From Azoarcus sp. CIB (lineage in GTDB: Bacteria; Pseudomonadota; Gammaproteobacteria; Burkholderiales; Rhodocyclaceae): a DNA stretch of 64,000 bases. Position 1 is the stretch's first letter. Each line of letters starts with the position of its first letter. Of the stretch, positions 20,737 through 29,516 are shown piece by piece. Position numbers and translations under genes: made by a program. Under the pieces are notes generated by a model that saw only the letters and a list, made by a program, of their open reading frames with translations, was not told the DNA's origin and searched no databases. The stretch lies in contig NZ_CP011072.1 of NCBI RefSeq assembly GCF_001190925.1, positions 4,650,001 through 4,714,000 of the forward strand, in the 5' to 3' direction.

Positions 20737-22269
20737 ATGCCGATCCTGCGCCGATCCTCCCCCAAACCGCCCCCGCCCGCGCCACCCGCAAGACGCTGGT
20801 GCTGCGGCGTCTTGCTCGTCCTCGCCGCGCTGATGCTGGTCCCGGCGACGCTCGCCGTTGGGCTGTACGTGCGCTTTTCCGCCGACGAGCCGGTGGGCTA
20901 CCCGGACATCGAGCGCCACTTCAAGTACGGCTCGACCGGCGGCGAACGCGCATCGGGCTTCCCGTACTGGATCTGGCAGGTGCTGCCCAAGGTGTGCGCG
21001 AAGTACCTGCCCGGCGACGGCTACGCCTCGCTCGGCATGATCTTCGAGGAAGGCCGCACGCTGCCGGTTGGCGTGTCGATGCGCCGCAACCTCGGCCTCG
21101 ACCGCGTCTTCCTCAACTGCGCGGCCTGCCATGCCGGCACTGTGCGCGACACCCCCGAGGCCGCGCCGCGCGTGTATCTGGGGATGCCGGCCCACCAGCT
21201 GAACCTGATGGGCTTCGAGAACTTCTTCTTCAACTGCGCCGCCGACGCGCGCTTCAGCCCCGACACCATCATCCCCGAGATCGACGCGCGCGCCGGCAAG
21301 CTCAGCCCCTTCGACCGCTACGTCGTGTATCCGGTCGCGATCGCGCTGATGCGCGAGCGCCTGCTGATGCTGCGCGAGCGCTTCGCGTGGTCGCTGTCGC
21401 AGGCGCCCTGGGGCCCGGGGCGCGTCGACACCTTCAATCCGTCGAAGGCGCTGTTCAACTTCCCGTCCGAACGCCTCGCGCCCGAGGAGCGCATCGGCAC
21501 CACCGACTTCCCGTCGATCTGGGAGCAGCGGAAGCGCAAGACGCGCGACGACGGCCAGCCGATGCAGCTGCACTGGGACGGCAACAACACCAAGGCCGAG
21601 GAGCGCAACAAGAACGCCGCCTTCGGCACCGGCACGACGCCGCCGACGATAGACCTGGTCGCGATCGGGCGCCTCGAGGAATGGCTGCTCGACGCCGCAC
21701 CGCCGAAGTACCCCTATGCCATCGACGCGGCGCTCGCCGCACGCGGCGCGCCGCTCTACGCCGAATACTGCGCCGGCTGCCACGGCGCCAGCGGGCAGGA
21801 CTTCCGCGGCCCGCTGGTCGGCCACGTCACGCCGCTCGCGGGGATCGGCACCGACCGCCACCGCCTCGACTCCTTCACCCCTGAGCTCGCGCAGAACCTC
21901 GGCTCGGTCTATGCCGGCTACCCGTGGCGCTTCACCGGTTTCCGCAAGACCTTCGGCTACGCCAACATGCCGCTCGACGGCCTGTGGCTGCGCGGCCCCT
22001 ACCTGCACAACGGCTCGGTACCGACCGTGCGCGACCTCCTCGAACCGGCCGCGCAGCGCCCGGCGAGCTTCTGCCGCGGCTACGACGTCATCGACCGAGA
22101 CAAGCTCGGCTTCGTCAGCGACGTGTGCGAGGAAGGCGCGCGCACGTACTTCCGCTTCGACACGGCGATCCCCGGCAACGGCAACGGCGGCCACGAGGGC
22201 GGGCCCTACGGCACCGAGCTGCCCGCCGACGACAAGGCCGCGCTGGTCGAATACCTCAAGACCTTCTGA
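20737..22269 (+). CDS. membrane-anchored RoxA-like diheme cytochrome c (paralogue 1)
   Basis: A 510-residue protein with an N-terminal transmembrane anchor (about residues 20-46) and a periplasmic part with two heme sites, C128-A-A-C-H132 and C345-A-G-C-H349. The segment GPYLHNGSVPTVRDLLEP after the second heme is typical of RoxA-like cytochromes, a group related to rubber oxygenases and MauG-type diheme enzymes. The ATG at 20737 was chosen because AAGGAGC precedes it and the anchor follows; the longer open frame overlaps the upstream gene. The last residues (LVEYLKTF) match the next paralogue. Oxygenase or peroxidase activity is possible, but the substrate is unknown. Confidence 0.82.
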   Translation: MPILRRSSPKPPPPAPPARRWCCGVLLVLAALMLVPATLAVGLYVRFSADEPVGYPDIERHFKYGSTGGERASGFPYWIWQVLPKVCAKYLPGDGYASLGMIFEEGRTLPVGVSMRRNLGLDRVFLNCAACHAGTVRDTPEAAPRVYLGMPAHQLNLMGFENFFFNCAADARFSPDTIIPEIDARAGKLSPFDRYVVYPVAIALMRERLLMLRERFAWSLSQAPWGPGRVDTFNPSKALFNFPSERLAPEERIGTTDFPSIWEQRKRKTRDDGQPMQLHWDGNNTKAEERNKNAAFGTGTTPPTIDLVAIGRLEEWLLDAAPPKYPYAIDAALAARGAPLYAEYCAGCHGASGQDFRGPLVGHVTPLAGIGTDRHRLDSFTPELAQNLGSVYAGYPWRFTGFRKTFGYANMPLDGLWLRGPYLHNGSVPTVRDLLEPAAQRPASFCRGYDVIDRDKLGFVSDVCEEGARTYFRFDTAIPGNGNGGHEGGPYGTELPADDKAALVEYLKTF

Positions 22270-22285
22270 TGCCGGAGGCGGCGTG

Positions 22286-23794
22286 ATGCAAGCCACGAAC
22301 GAGAACGACACGGGCAGCCCGGGCAACGATCCCCTCGCGCCCCCGCCCAGGCACCGCTGGCTGTGGATCGCGCTGACCGTGCTGCTCGCCGCCGGCGCCG
22401 CGCTCGCCTACCTCGGCTGGTACCGTTTCCTGCGCGAGGAGGCACAACCGGCGTGGGTCACCGCCACCCCCGAGATGCGCTGGAAGTACGGCTCGATCGG
22501 CGCGGAGAACGACGCGGGCATCCCGTACTGGATCTTCTACGTGCTGCCGCGCATCTTCCCCGAGAAGCTCCCCGGCGCGGGCGGCTACGCGTCGCTCGGC
22601 GTCGCCTGGGAACAGGGCATGGAGCTGCCGATCGGCTTCACCAAGAAGACCATCGGCTTCCCGCGCGTCGCCAATACCTGCGCCGCCTGCCACACCGCCA
22701 GCTACCGCAGCCGCCACGACGAGAACCCGACCTATGTCGCCGCCGGGCCCGGCCACACGCTCAACCTCGAAGCCTTCTTCCGCTACCTCATCGACTGCGC
22801 CAAGGACCCGCGCTTCACCCCCGACGTGCTGATGCGCGAGATCGCGCTGGTCACCGAACTCGACTGGCTCGACCGCCTCGCGTACCGCTTCCTCATCATC
22901 CCGATCACGAAGAAGCGCCTCCTCGAACGCGAGGCGCAGTTCGCGTGGATCTACCGCAAGGACTTCCCCGACTGGGGGCGCGGGCGCGACGACGCGATGA
23001 ACCTGACGAAGTACTTCATGATCGAGGCGCCGATGGACGACAGCTTCGGCCCCACCGACATGCCCGCGCTGTGGAACCTCGACAAGTACAAGCCGGAGAA
23101 AGGGCATTTCATGAACCTCGCCGGCGACAGCCACGACGCGCGCTCGGTGATCATCGATTCCGCGCTCGGCGTCCTCGGCGCGCCGCCCAAGGACCGCCAG
23201 GCCTTCCTCGGCCACGTCGACTGGCTGCACGCCTTCCTCGGCAAGCTGCCGGCGCCGAAATACCCGTTCGCGCTCGACGCCGAGCGCGCCGCCGCCGGCA
23301 AGGCCGTGTTCGATGCGCACTGCGCCGCCTGCCACGCCTCCGACCGCACCGGCACGCGCCTGCCGATCGCCGAGCTCGGCACCGACCGCGGGCGGCTGGA
23401 CAGCTGGAACAAGGAAGCCGCGATCGAGGCCAACCGCGTCGTGCGAGCGATGGGCATCACGCGCAAGGGCCTCGTCGAGGAAACCCTCGACGGCTACGTC
23501 ATCCCCTTCCTCGACGGCATCTGGCTGCGCGCGCCCTACCTGCACAACGGCTCGGTGCCGACGCTGCGCGACCTGCTCGAACCGCCGTCACGGCGCCCGG
23601 TCGAATTCCTGCGCGGCTATGACGTCTATGATCAGGTGAAGGGCGGCTTCGTCACCGCCGGCAGCGATGCCGAACGCGTCGGCACCCTGCACGACACCCG
23701 CCTGCGCGGCAACGGCAACGACGGCCACCTCTACGGCACGGAGTTGCCCGACGCCGACAAGGATGCGCTGGTCGAATACCTCAAGACCCTCTGA
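22286..23794 (+). CDS. membrane-anchored RoxA-like diheme cytochrome c (paralogue 2)
   Basis: A 502-residue paralogue of the preceding gene with the same plan: cytosolic Pro-rich head, one transmembrane helix (about 24-44), and heme sites C132-A-A-C-H136 and C346-A-A-C-H350. It shares 'WKYGSIG/FKYGSTG', PYWI, 'GYASLG', 'YLHNGSVPTLRDLLEP' and the ending LVEYLKTL. The heme-to-heme distance (214 residues) is almost that of paralogue 1 (217). ATG 22286 follows GGAGG with good spacing. Tandem duplication and divergence, perhaps to form a heterodimer, is the simplest reading. It ends 33 bp before the TIR-LCCL gene. Confidence 0.82.
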   Translation: MQATNENDTGSPGNDPLAPPPRHRWLWIALTVLLAAGAALAYLGWYRFLREEAQPAWVTATPEMRWKYGSIGAENDAGIPYWIFYVLPRIFPEKLPGAGGYASLGVAWEQGMELPIGFTKKTIGFPRVANTCAACHTASYRSRHDENPTYVAAGPGHTLNLEAFFRYLIDCAKDPRFTPDVLMREIALVTELDWLDRLAYRFLIIPITKKRLLEREAQFAWIYRKDFPDWGRGRDDAMNLTKYFMIEAPMDDSFGPTDMPALWNLDKYKPEKGHFMNLAGDSHDARSVIIDSALGVLGAPPKDRQAFLGHVDWLHAFLGKLPAPKYPFALDAERAAAGKAVFDAHCAACHASDRTGTRLPIAELGTDRGRLDSWNKEAAIEANRVVRAMGITRKGLVEETLDGYVIPFLDGIWLRAPYLHNGSVPTLRDLLEPPSRRPVEFLRGYDVYDQVKGGFVTAGSDAERVGTLHDTRLRGNGNDGHLYGTELPDADKDALVEYLKTL

Positions 23795-23827
23795 CCCTTC
23801 CTCCCTCGCGGACACGGCATCCGACGC

Positions 23828-25450
23828 ATGACTCCCGCACCGACCGCCTTCATCAGCCACGCCGCCGACGACGCCACGACCGCCGCCGAGCTGTGCCGCC
23901 ACCTCGAATCGCGCGGCATCCGCTGCTGGATCGCCCCGCGCGACGTCACGCCGGGCCGCGAATACGCCGCCGAGATCCTCTCGGGAATCGAATCCTGCAA
24001 CGCCTTCGTGCTGCTGCTTTCCGGCCACAGCAATGAATCGCTGTTCGTGCACCGCGAAGTCGAACGCGCGACGAGCAAGGGCAAGGCGATCTTCCCGGTG
24101 CGCATCGAGAACGTGCTGCCCGACCGCGAGCTCGAACTCTTCATCTCCTCGGCGCACTGGATCGATGCCTGGGAGCAGCCGCAGAGCGACCAATGGGAGC
24201 GGCTTGCACAGGCAATCCGGGGCGTTCGCCCGACCTCCACGCCCGCCGGGCTCCGGCACCACACCCCGCCCGCAGGCGCGAGTCGCGCGCGTCACCTGCG
24301 CCTCGCCGCCGGCATAGGCATCGTCGTCGTGGCAATCCTCGCCGGCAGCTGGATCATGCGCGGTGAACGCGCACCCGACGCGCCGCCTGCCGATTCCGGA
24401 CCTCGGCCCGCAGCCCCCGCCGGGCCGTCAGAGGGCCGCGTCACGCCCGACCGCGTCGCTCCGGTCGTCCCCGACGAAGCGCTACGGACGGACTCCCCGC
24501 AGCCGGCGCCCGAACAGCCTGCTGCTCGGTCCGCAGGAGCCCCCGAGGCCGTCGCCCCCTGCCCGCAGACCATCGCGTCCGGACCCAAGCGCCCGACGCC
24601 GGTCACCTGTGACTGCAGCGCCGACAACATCGGCGCCGGCACGGTCTGGGGCTCGGACCTGTACACCACCGATTCGAATCTCTGCGATGCTGCCGTACAT
24701 GCGGGAGCGATCACCCGCAGTGGCGGCACCGTCACCGTCGAACGTCGTCCGGGACGCCTGCTGTACGTCGGTTCGTCCCGCAACGGTGTCGTCTCGCACG
24801 ACTACGGCGCCTTCGGCACCAGCATGCACTTCGCCGGAACCCCCTTGCCGGCGGAACCCGGCCCCTGCCCCGCGCGCCTGTCCGTGAACCTCAACCTCCC
24901 CACCCCGTTCACCTGCACCTGCAGCGCCGACCGCGTCGACGACGGCACCGTCTGGGGCTCGAACCTCTACACCACGGATTCCAGTCTGTGCCAGGCGGTC
25001 GTACATGCGGGAGCGATCGCCCGCAGTGGCGGCACCGTCACCGTCGAACGTCGGCCGGGACGCCTGCTGTACGTGGGTACACCACGCAATGGCGTCGTCT
25101 CGCACGACTACGGCACCTTCGGCACCAGCATGCGCTTCGCCGGCACGCCCGACCCTGCGGAGCCCGGCCCATGCCCCGGCCGGCTGTCGATCAATGCCAA
25201 CCTCCCCACCCCCTTCACCTGCGTTTGCAGCGCCGACCGCGTCACCGACGGCACCGTCTGGGGCACGGACCTTTACACCGCCGACTCGAGCCTCTGCCGG
25301 GCCGCGCTGCACGCGGGGGCGATCGCCCGCAGCGGCGGCACCGTCACCGTCGACTACCAGCCCGGTCTCGAGGCCTACGCCGGTACGCGTCGCAATGGCG
25401 TGGCGAGCCACGACTACGGCACCTACCCTTCAAGTATCCGCTTCCGGTGA
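23828..25450 (+). CDS. TIR domain - transmembrane - triple LCCL protein
   Basis: A 540-residue protein. Residues 5-115 form a TIR domain, with AFISHAADD, the BB-loop-like [11 protein letters not shown] and a Glu (E77 in FVHREVE) where TIR NADases have their catalytic Glu. A transmembrane helix lies at about 159-179, then a Pro/Ala-rich linker, then three LCCL domains of 102 residues each from 245 to the end. Each LCCL copy has four Cys and the family phrases VWG..LYT.DS.LC, 'VHAGAI', 'RNGV.SHDYG'. With TIR inside and LCCL outside, the layout is that of a receptor. It closes the cytochrome run; a pirin gene follows after 37 bp. TIR and LCCL are confident; function is unknown. Confidence 0.85.
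   Translation: MTPAPTAFISHAADDATTAAELCRHLESRGIRCWIAPRDVTPGREYAAEILSGIESCNAFVLLLSGHSNESLFVHREVERATSKGKAIFPVRIENVLPDRELELFISSAHWIDAWEQPQSDQWERLAQAIRGVRPTSTPAGLRHHTPPAGASRARHLRLAAGIGIVVVAILAGSWIMRGERAPDAPPADSGPRPAAPAGPSEGRVTPDRVAPVVPDEALRTDSPQPAPEQPAARSAGAPEAVAPCPQTIASGPKRPTPVTCDCSADNIGAGTVWGSDLYTTDSNLCDAAVHAGAITRSGGTVTVERRPGRLLYVGSSRNGVVSHDYGAFGTSMHFAGTPLPAEPGPCPARLSVNLNLPTPFTCTCSADRVDDGTVWGSNLYTTDSSLCQAVVHAGAIARSGGTVTVERRPGRLLYVGTPRNGVVSHDYGTFGTSMRFAGTPDPAEPGPCPGRLSINANLPTPFTCVCSADRVTDGTVWGTDLYTADSSLCRAALHAGAIARSGGTVTVDYQPGLEAYAGTRRNGVASHDYGTYPSSIRFR
24560..25450 (+). repeat. three 306-bp coding repeats (LCCL units)
   Basis: Units at 24560-24865, 24866-25171 and 25172-25450 have the same 306-bp period (the last is slightly short) and are very similar in DNA as well as protein, notably around 'GCCCGCAGTGGCGGCACCGT'. 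Near-identity between copies suggests recent duplication or gene conversion. Confidence 0.88.
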
Positions 25451-25487
25451 ATTCAGGCGCCGGACCCATCAGATCGAGGATCGCCCC

Positions 25488-26381
25488 ATGACGACCGACC
25501 GCACGACCGCAACGCCGCCCCTCGTCGAAACGATCGTCGTGCCGCGCGCGAGCGACCTCGGCGGCGGCTTCAAGGTGCTGCGCGTGCTGCCCTCCGCGCA
25601 GCGGCGCATGGTCGGCCCCTTCGTGTTCCTCGACCAGATGGGCCCCGTGCAGCTCGACGCCGGCACCGGCCTCGACGTGCGCCCGCACCCGCACATCGGA
25701 CTCGCGACGGTGACCTACCTGTTCGACGGCGAGATCCTGCACCGCGACAGCCTCGGCAGCGTGCAGCCGATCCGCCCCGGCGAACTGAACTGGATGACCG
25801 CCGGCCGCGGCATCGTCCATTCCGAGCGCACGCCACCCGAGCTGCGCCCTGCCGGACCGCGGCTCTCGGGCCTGCAGGCGTGGGTCGGACTGCCGACACG
25901 CGACGAGGAGATGGCGCCCGCGTTCGCGCACCACGGGGCGGACGAATTGCCCGTCATCGCAGAACCCGGCCTGCGCATCCGCGTGATTGCCGGCGAAGTG
26001 TTCGGCGTGCGCTCGCCCGCCGAGACGCGCTCGCCGCTGTTCTACGCCGACGTTACGCTCGTACCGCAGCAGCGCCTGCAGATTCCGCCCGAGCACGAGG
26101 AACGTGCGGCCTACATCGTTGAAGGCGCCGTGCGCATCGACGGCCAGGCCTATCCGCCCGGCCAGCTGCTGGTATTCGGCCGCGGCGCCGACGTGACGCT
26201 CGCCGCGCTGGGGCCGACGCGCCTGATGCTGCTCGGCGGCGAGCCGCTCGACGGCCCGCGCTTCGTATGGTGGAACTTCGTCGCCAGCACGCGCGAACGC
26301 ATCGAACAGGCCAAGGAGGACTGGCGCGCCGACCGCTTCACGCCGGTGCCCGGGGAAACGGAACGCATTCCGCTGCCCTGA
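25488..26381 (+). CDS. pirin family protein
   Basis: A 297-residue bicupin. The N-terminal cupin carries the pirin metal and substrate segment [19 protein letters not shown] and the '[28 protein letters not shown]' region (shown in part: GRGIVHSER). Metal ligands are expected at the two His of HPHIG and the later His and Glu. Some bacterial pirins have quercetinase activity; others bind redox or regulatory partners, so the substrate here is open. ATG 25488 is used because the upstream part of the frame is the LCCL shadow; GAGGA precedes it. It follows the TIR-LCCL gene by 37 bp. Confidence 0.9.
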   Translation: MTTDRTTATPPLVETIVVPRASDLGGGFKVLRVLPSAQRRMVGPFVFLDQMGPVQLDAGTGLDVRPHPHIGLATVTYLFDGEILHRDSLGSVQPIRPGELNWMTAGRGIVHSERTPPELRPAGPRLSGLQAWVGLPTRDEEMAPAFAHHGADELPVIAEPGLRIRVIAGEVFGVRSPAETRSPLFYADVTLVPQQRLQIPPEHEERAAYIVEGAVRIDGQAYPPGQLLVFGRGADVTLAALGPTRLMLLGGEPLDGPRFVWWNFVASTRERIEQAKEDWRADRFTPVPGETERIPLP

Positions 26382-26410
26382 CGCGCACCACCCACCACCA
26401 GGAGGACCCG

Positions 26411-27046
26411 ATGAGCTCGACCCTGAACGAGGAAGGACGCAACCTGCTGTTCCGTGAAGCACGCACGCACAACGAATGGCTGGACCAACCGGTCGGCGAC
26501 GACACGCTGCGCGAGTTGTACGAACTGATGAAGTGGGGCCCGACGAGCGTCAATTGCTGCCCCGCGCGCATCCTGTTCCTGCGCACGCCCGAAGCGAAGG
26601 CGAGGCTGCTGCCGGCGCTCGCGCCCGGCAACGTGGAGAAGACGCGCAGCGCACCGGTCACCGCCATCATCGGCTACGACGGCCGTTTCTACGACCTTCT
26701 GCCGAAGCTCTTCCCGCACGCCGACGCCCGCGCGTGGTTCGTCGATACGCCCGAGCTCGCCGAGGCCACCGCGCGGCGCAACAGCTCGCTGCAGGGCGCC
26801 TACTTCATCATGGCTGCGCGCGCGGTCGGACTGGATTGCGGACCGATGTCGGGCTTCGACCAGGCCAAGGTCGACCATGAATTCTTCCCCGCCTCAGGGC
26901 GCACGGACAGCGAATTCAGCCAGGAATACTTCCCCGACAGCCACGTGAAGACCAACTTCCTGTGCAATCTCGGCTATGGCGACCGGGCGAAGCTCTTCCC
27001 GCGCAGCCCGCGGCTCGATTTCGACGAGGCCTGCAAGCTGCTCTGA
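26411..27046 (+). CDS. malonic semialdehyde reductase RutE-like nitroreductase
   Basis: A 211-residue FMN-dependent nitroreductase-fold protein of the RutE/HadB group, which reduces malonic semialdehyde to 3-hydroxypropionate in pyrimidine degradation and also acts on other aldehydes or quinones. Evidence: the start [20 protein letters not shown], the '[15 protein letters not shown]' segment and the 'CNLGYGD' C-terminal region, plus the length. AGGAGGA lies just before the ATG at 26411. No other rut gene is nearby, so a general reductase role is at least as likely. It is 29 bp past the pirin gene and convergent with the enoyl-CoA hydratase. Confidence 0.85.
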   Translation: MSSTLNEEGRNLLFREARTHNEWLDQPVGDDTLRELYELMKWGPTSVNCCPARILFLRTPEAKARLLPALAPGNVEKTRSAPVTAIIGYDGRFYDLLPKLFPHADARAWFVDTPELAEATARRNSSLQGAYFIMAARAVGLDCGPMSGFDQAKVDHEFFPASGRTDSEFSQEYFPDSHVKTNFLCNLGYGDRAKLFPRSPRLDFDEACKLL

Positions 27047-27094
27047 CCGCGGCGAGCCCCGCGCCGGGCACAACGGGCATGCGGCACCCGCTTG

Positions 27095-27895
27095 TCAGGC
27101 GCCGCGGAACCCGGGCTTGCGCTTTTCGAGGAAGGCATTGATGCCTTCGACGAAATCACCGGTCGCACTGCAGCGCGCGAAGGCCTCGGCCTCGCTCTGC
27201 AGCTGGATCTCGATCTTCGCGTCCGCCGACGATGCCAGCAGGCGCTTGATTTCGCCGTAGGCGTGACGTGCCCCGTTCTGCAGGCGGGCGACCAGCGCCG
27301 CGGTTTCGGCGTCGAGTTCCGCGGCCGGGACGACGCGATTGACGAGGCTCAGGCGGAACGCCTCGGCGGCATCGAAACGGTCGCCCAGCAACAGCAGTTC
27401 CGCCGCCTTGCGCCGACCCACGATGCGCGGCAGGAACCACGACATGCCGCCGTCGGCGGACAGGCCGATCGACGAATAGGCGGTCGTGAATTTCGCGCTG
27501 TCGGCGCACAGTGCGAGGTCGCAGCCCAGCATCAGCGACAGGCCGAAGCCCGCGCAGGCGCCGCGCACCTTGGCGATCACCGGCTGCTGCAGGTTCTGCA
27601 GGATCTCGACCGCCGGGTTGATGTGCTTCTCGATGATCGCGCGGAAGGCGACCATGCGCGCCTGGGGACCCAGATGGAACTGCGTCGCGAAATCCTTGAG
27701 ATCGCCTCCGGCCATGAAGTGATCGCCGGCCCCGGCGATCACCACGACGTCGATATCCTTCAGGTCGCGCAACCTGCGTGCAGCGACCAGCAGGTCTTCC
27801 ATCATCTCGATGGATAAGGCGTTGAGCTGCGCCGGACGGTTCAGCGTGAGAGTCGCTACGCGGTTTTCGACGTCGAGCAGTACGGTGTTGGCCAT
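27095..27895 (-). CDS. enoyl-CoA hydratase/isomerase family protein
   Basis: A 266-residue crotonase-fold enzyme. Family elements are LTLNRPAQLNAL, the oxyanion-hole segment AGAGDHFMAGGDLKDF, 'RGACAGFGLSLMLGCDLALC' (shown in part: GACAGFGLSLML) and the C-terminal 'FLEKRKPGF'. The usual second catalytic Glu position reads Ala-Asp-Gly (GLSADGG), where many isomerases carry Asp or Glu, so it may be an isomerase rather than a hydratase. It lies downstream of the thiolase gene across a 408-bp gap and probably belongs to the same degradation function. Confidence 0.88.
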   Translation of the reverse strand: MANTVLLDVENRVATLTLNRPAQLNALSIEMMEDLLVAARRLRDLKDIDVVVIAGAGDHFMAGGDLKDFATQFHLGPQARMVAFRAIIEKHINPAVEILQNLQQPVIAKVRGACAGFGLSLMLGCDLALCADSAKFTTAYSSIGLSADGGMSWFLPRIVGRRKAAELLLLGDRFDAAEAFRLSLVNRVVPAAELDAETAALVARLQNGARHAYGEIKRLLASSADAKIEIQLQSEAEAFARCSATGDFVEGINAFLEKRKPGFRGA

Positions 27896-28303
27896 GAACT
27901 TCCTTCCTTGCGATTATGTCTGCCGCGTCGCGGCGTTGGATCCTGATCCTCGTAGTATGCCGCGAGACTGCGTGGGTTGTAATCCGGCCGGAGCGGGGGC
28001 GGGGCAATCGCATGAATGCGCTTGTCGTCAGGTCGCTCGCGGAATTGTTCGTCAAGGCACGGACGTAGGGTGGGAGGAGCGCAGCGCATCCCACCACACG
28101 GCTTTCGGGGCCATTCCGACGGCCGAAATGGCGGGATACGCTTCGCTTCTCCCGCCCTACACGGGGTCGTACGAGTGCCCTGGCAGCGAGGCGGGGCGGC
28201 GGCCTCGCTCTTGTGATCCCGATAAGGGCGTCAAAGGTGTCTGCCGCGAGCCTGACGCCCCCAGCGCACCCGGACCATGAAGATATGGCAATCAACCGCG
28301 GGA
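27896..28303. other. 408-bp intergenic gap between enoyl-CoA hydratase and thiolase
   Basis: No convincing gene is seen. The only structured part is an interspersed inverted-repeat element at 28065-28160 (separate entry). Short open frames here lack coding character and ribosome sites. The 28200-28300 end forms the 3' region of the thiolase gene; I see no clear T-tailed hairpin there. Confidence 0.6.
28065..28160. repeat. REP-like inverted-repeat element (GTAGGGTGGG family)
   Basis: A 96-bp element bounded by 28-base imperfect inverted arms, GTAGGGTGGGAGGAGCGCAG... on the left and the complement of GTAGGGCGGGAGAAGCGAAG... on the right, with four mismatches in 28. Each arm ends in ATCCC, so it can fold by itself. 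Elements of this GTAGGGTGGG type are scattered between genes in many proteobacteria. It carries no gene. Confidence 0.75.
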
Positions 28304-29503
28304 TCACACCCGCTCGAACACCCCCGCCGCCCCCATCCCGGTCCCGATGCACATCGAGATCATGCCGTAGCGCAAGGACGCATCCCGCTGCATCGCGCTC
28401 ATCAGCGTCGCCGTGCGGATCGCGCCGGTCGCGCCGAGCGGATGTCCCAGCGCGATCGCCCCGCCGAGCGGATTGACCTTCGCCGGATCGAGCGACAACT
28501 GCCGCATCACCGCCAGCGCCTGCGCCGCGAAGGCCTCGTTGAGTTCGATCCAGCCGACCTCCCCGAGCGCGACGCCGCCCGCCTTCAGCGCGCGCGGGAT
28601 CGCCTCCACGGGGCCGATCCCCATGATCTGCGGCGGCACGCCCGCGACGGAATAACTGACGAAACGCGCGATCGGCGTCACCCCATAGCGCTTCACCGCC
28701 GCCTCGCTCATCAGCAGCACCGCCCCGGCGCCATCGGACATCTGCGAGCTGTTGCCCGCCGTGACCGAGCCGCGTGCCGCGAACACCGGCTTCAGCTTGC
28801 CCAGCGATTCGAGCGATGCATCCGCGCGCGGCCCCTCGTCGGTATCGACCACGCTCTCGACGACGCGTGCCGCGCCGCCCTCGCCGGGCACATGCGCACG
28901 CACCGTGTAGGGGCTGATCTCGTTGCGGAAGAGGCCCGCCGCGATCGCCGCGCACGCGCGCTGGTTCGAATGCAGCGCGAAGGTGTCCTGGTCCTCGCGG
29001 TTCACCTTCCACTGCTGCGCGACTTTCTCGGCCGTGAGGCCCATGCCGAAGGCGATGCCGACATTCTCCTGCTTCGCGAAGATCGCCGGGTTGAGGCTCA
29101 CCTTGTTGCCCATGATCTGCGGCATCGCGCTCATCGACTCGGTGCCCGCGGCGATCATCACCTCCGCCTCGCCCAGCCGGATGCGCGCCGCGGCATCCGC
29201 GACCGCCTGCAACCCGGACGAGCAGAAGCGGTTGATCGTGATGCCCGGCACGGTGTCGGGCAGGCCCGCCAGCAGCAGGCCGATGCGTGCGACGTTCATG
29301 CCCTGCTCGGCCTCCGGCATCGCGCAACCGACGATCACGTCGCCGATCTCCTGCGCGTCCAGCCCCGGCACCTTCGCGACCACCGACGACAGCACGTGCG
29401 CGAGCATGTCGTCGGGGCGCACGCTGCGGAACAGGCCGTTGCGCTTGGCGACCGGCGTGCGCGTCGCGGCGACGATGTAGGCTTCCTGAATCTGTCTGCT
29501 CAT
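28304..29503 (-). CDS. acetyl-CoA acyltransferase (thiolase)
   Basis: Thiolytic cleavage of 3-ketoacyl-CoA, the last beta-oxidation step. The 399-residue product has the acyl-accepting Cys in RFCSSGLQA, the His in GHPLGATG and the C-terminal Cys in CIGTGMG. ATG 29503 (MSRQIQEAYIVAATRTPV) is the natural start; a further 14 codons upstream are open but unsupported. It is 13 bp downstream of the FadN-like dehydrogenase/hydratase gene and in the same direction, so the pair acts as one beta-oxidation unit. Confidence 0.93.
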   Translation of the reverse strand: MSRQIQEAYIVAATRTPVAKRNGLFRSVRPDDMLAHVLSSVVAKVPGLDAQEIGDVIVGCAMPEAEQGMNVARIGLLLAGLPDTVPGITINRFCSSGLQAVADAAARIRLGEAEVMIAAGTESMSAMPQIMGNKVSLNPAIFAKQENVGIAFGMGLTAEKVAQQWKVNREDQDTFALHSNQRACAAIAAGLFRNEISPYTVRAHVPGEGGAARVVESVVDTDEGPRADASLESLGKLKPVFAARGSVTAGNSSQMSDGAGAVLLMSEAAVKRYGVTPIARFVSYSVAGVPPQIMGIGPVEAIPRALKAGGVALGEVGWIELNEAFAAQALAVMRQLSLDPAKVNPLGGAIALGHPLGATGAIRTATLMSAMQRDASLRYGMISMCIGTGMGAAGVFERV

Positions 29504-29516
29504 GTCGTTTTCCCCT

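Noticed and set aside
23828-25450. The TIR gene as a classic antiphage defence gene
   Set aside because: No defence partner (SLOG, STALD, Thoeris ThsA, CBASS cyclase, restriction or CRISPR gene) is nearby and the protein is a membrane receptor type next to cytochromes. TIR alone is not enough to call defence.
24560-25450. LCCL coding repeats and the SPSL repeat as a CRISPR array
   Set aside because: Units are 306 bp or 12 bp, are in-frame coding sequence and have no unique spacers.
27896-28303. A short minus-strand or plus-strand gene upstream of the enoyl-CoA hydratase gene
   Set aside because: Frames here have no ribosome site and cross the REP-like element.
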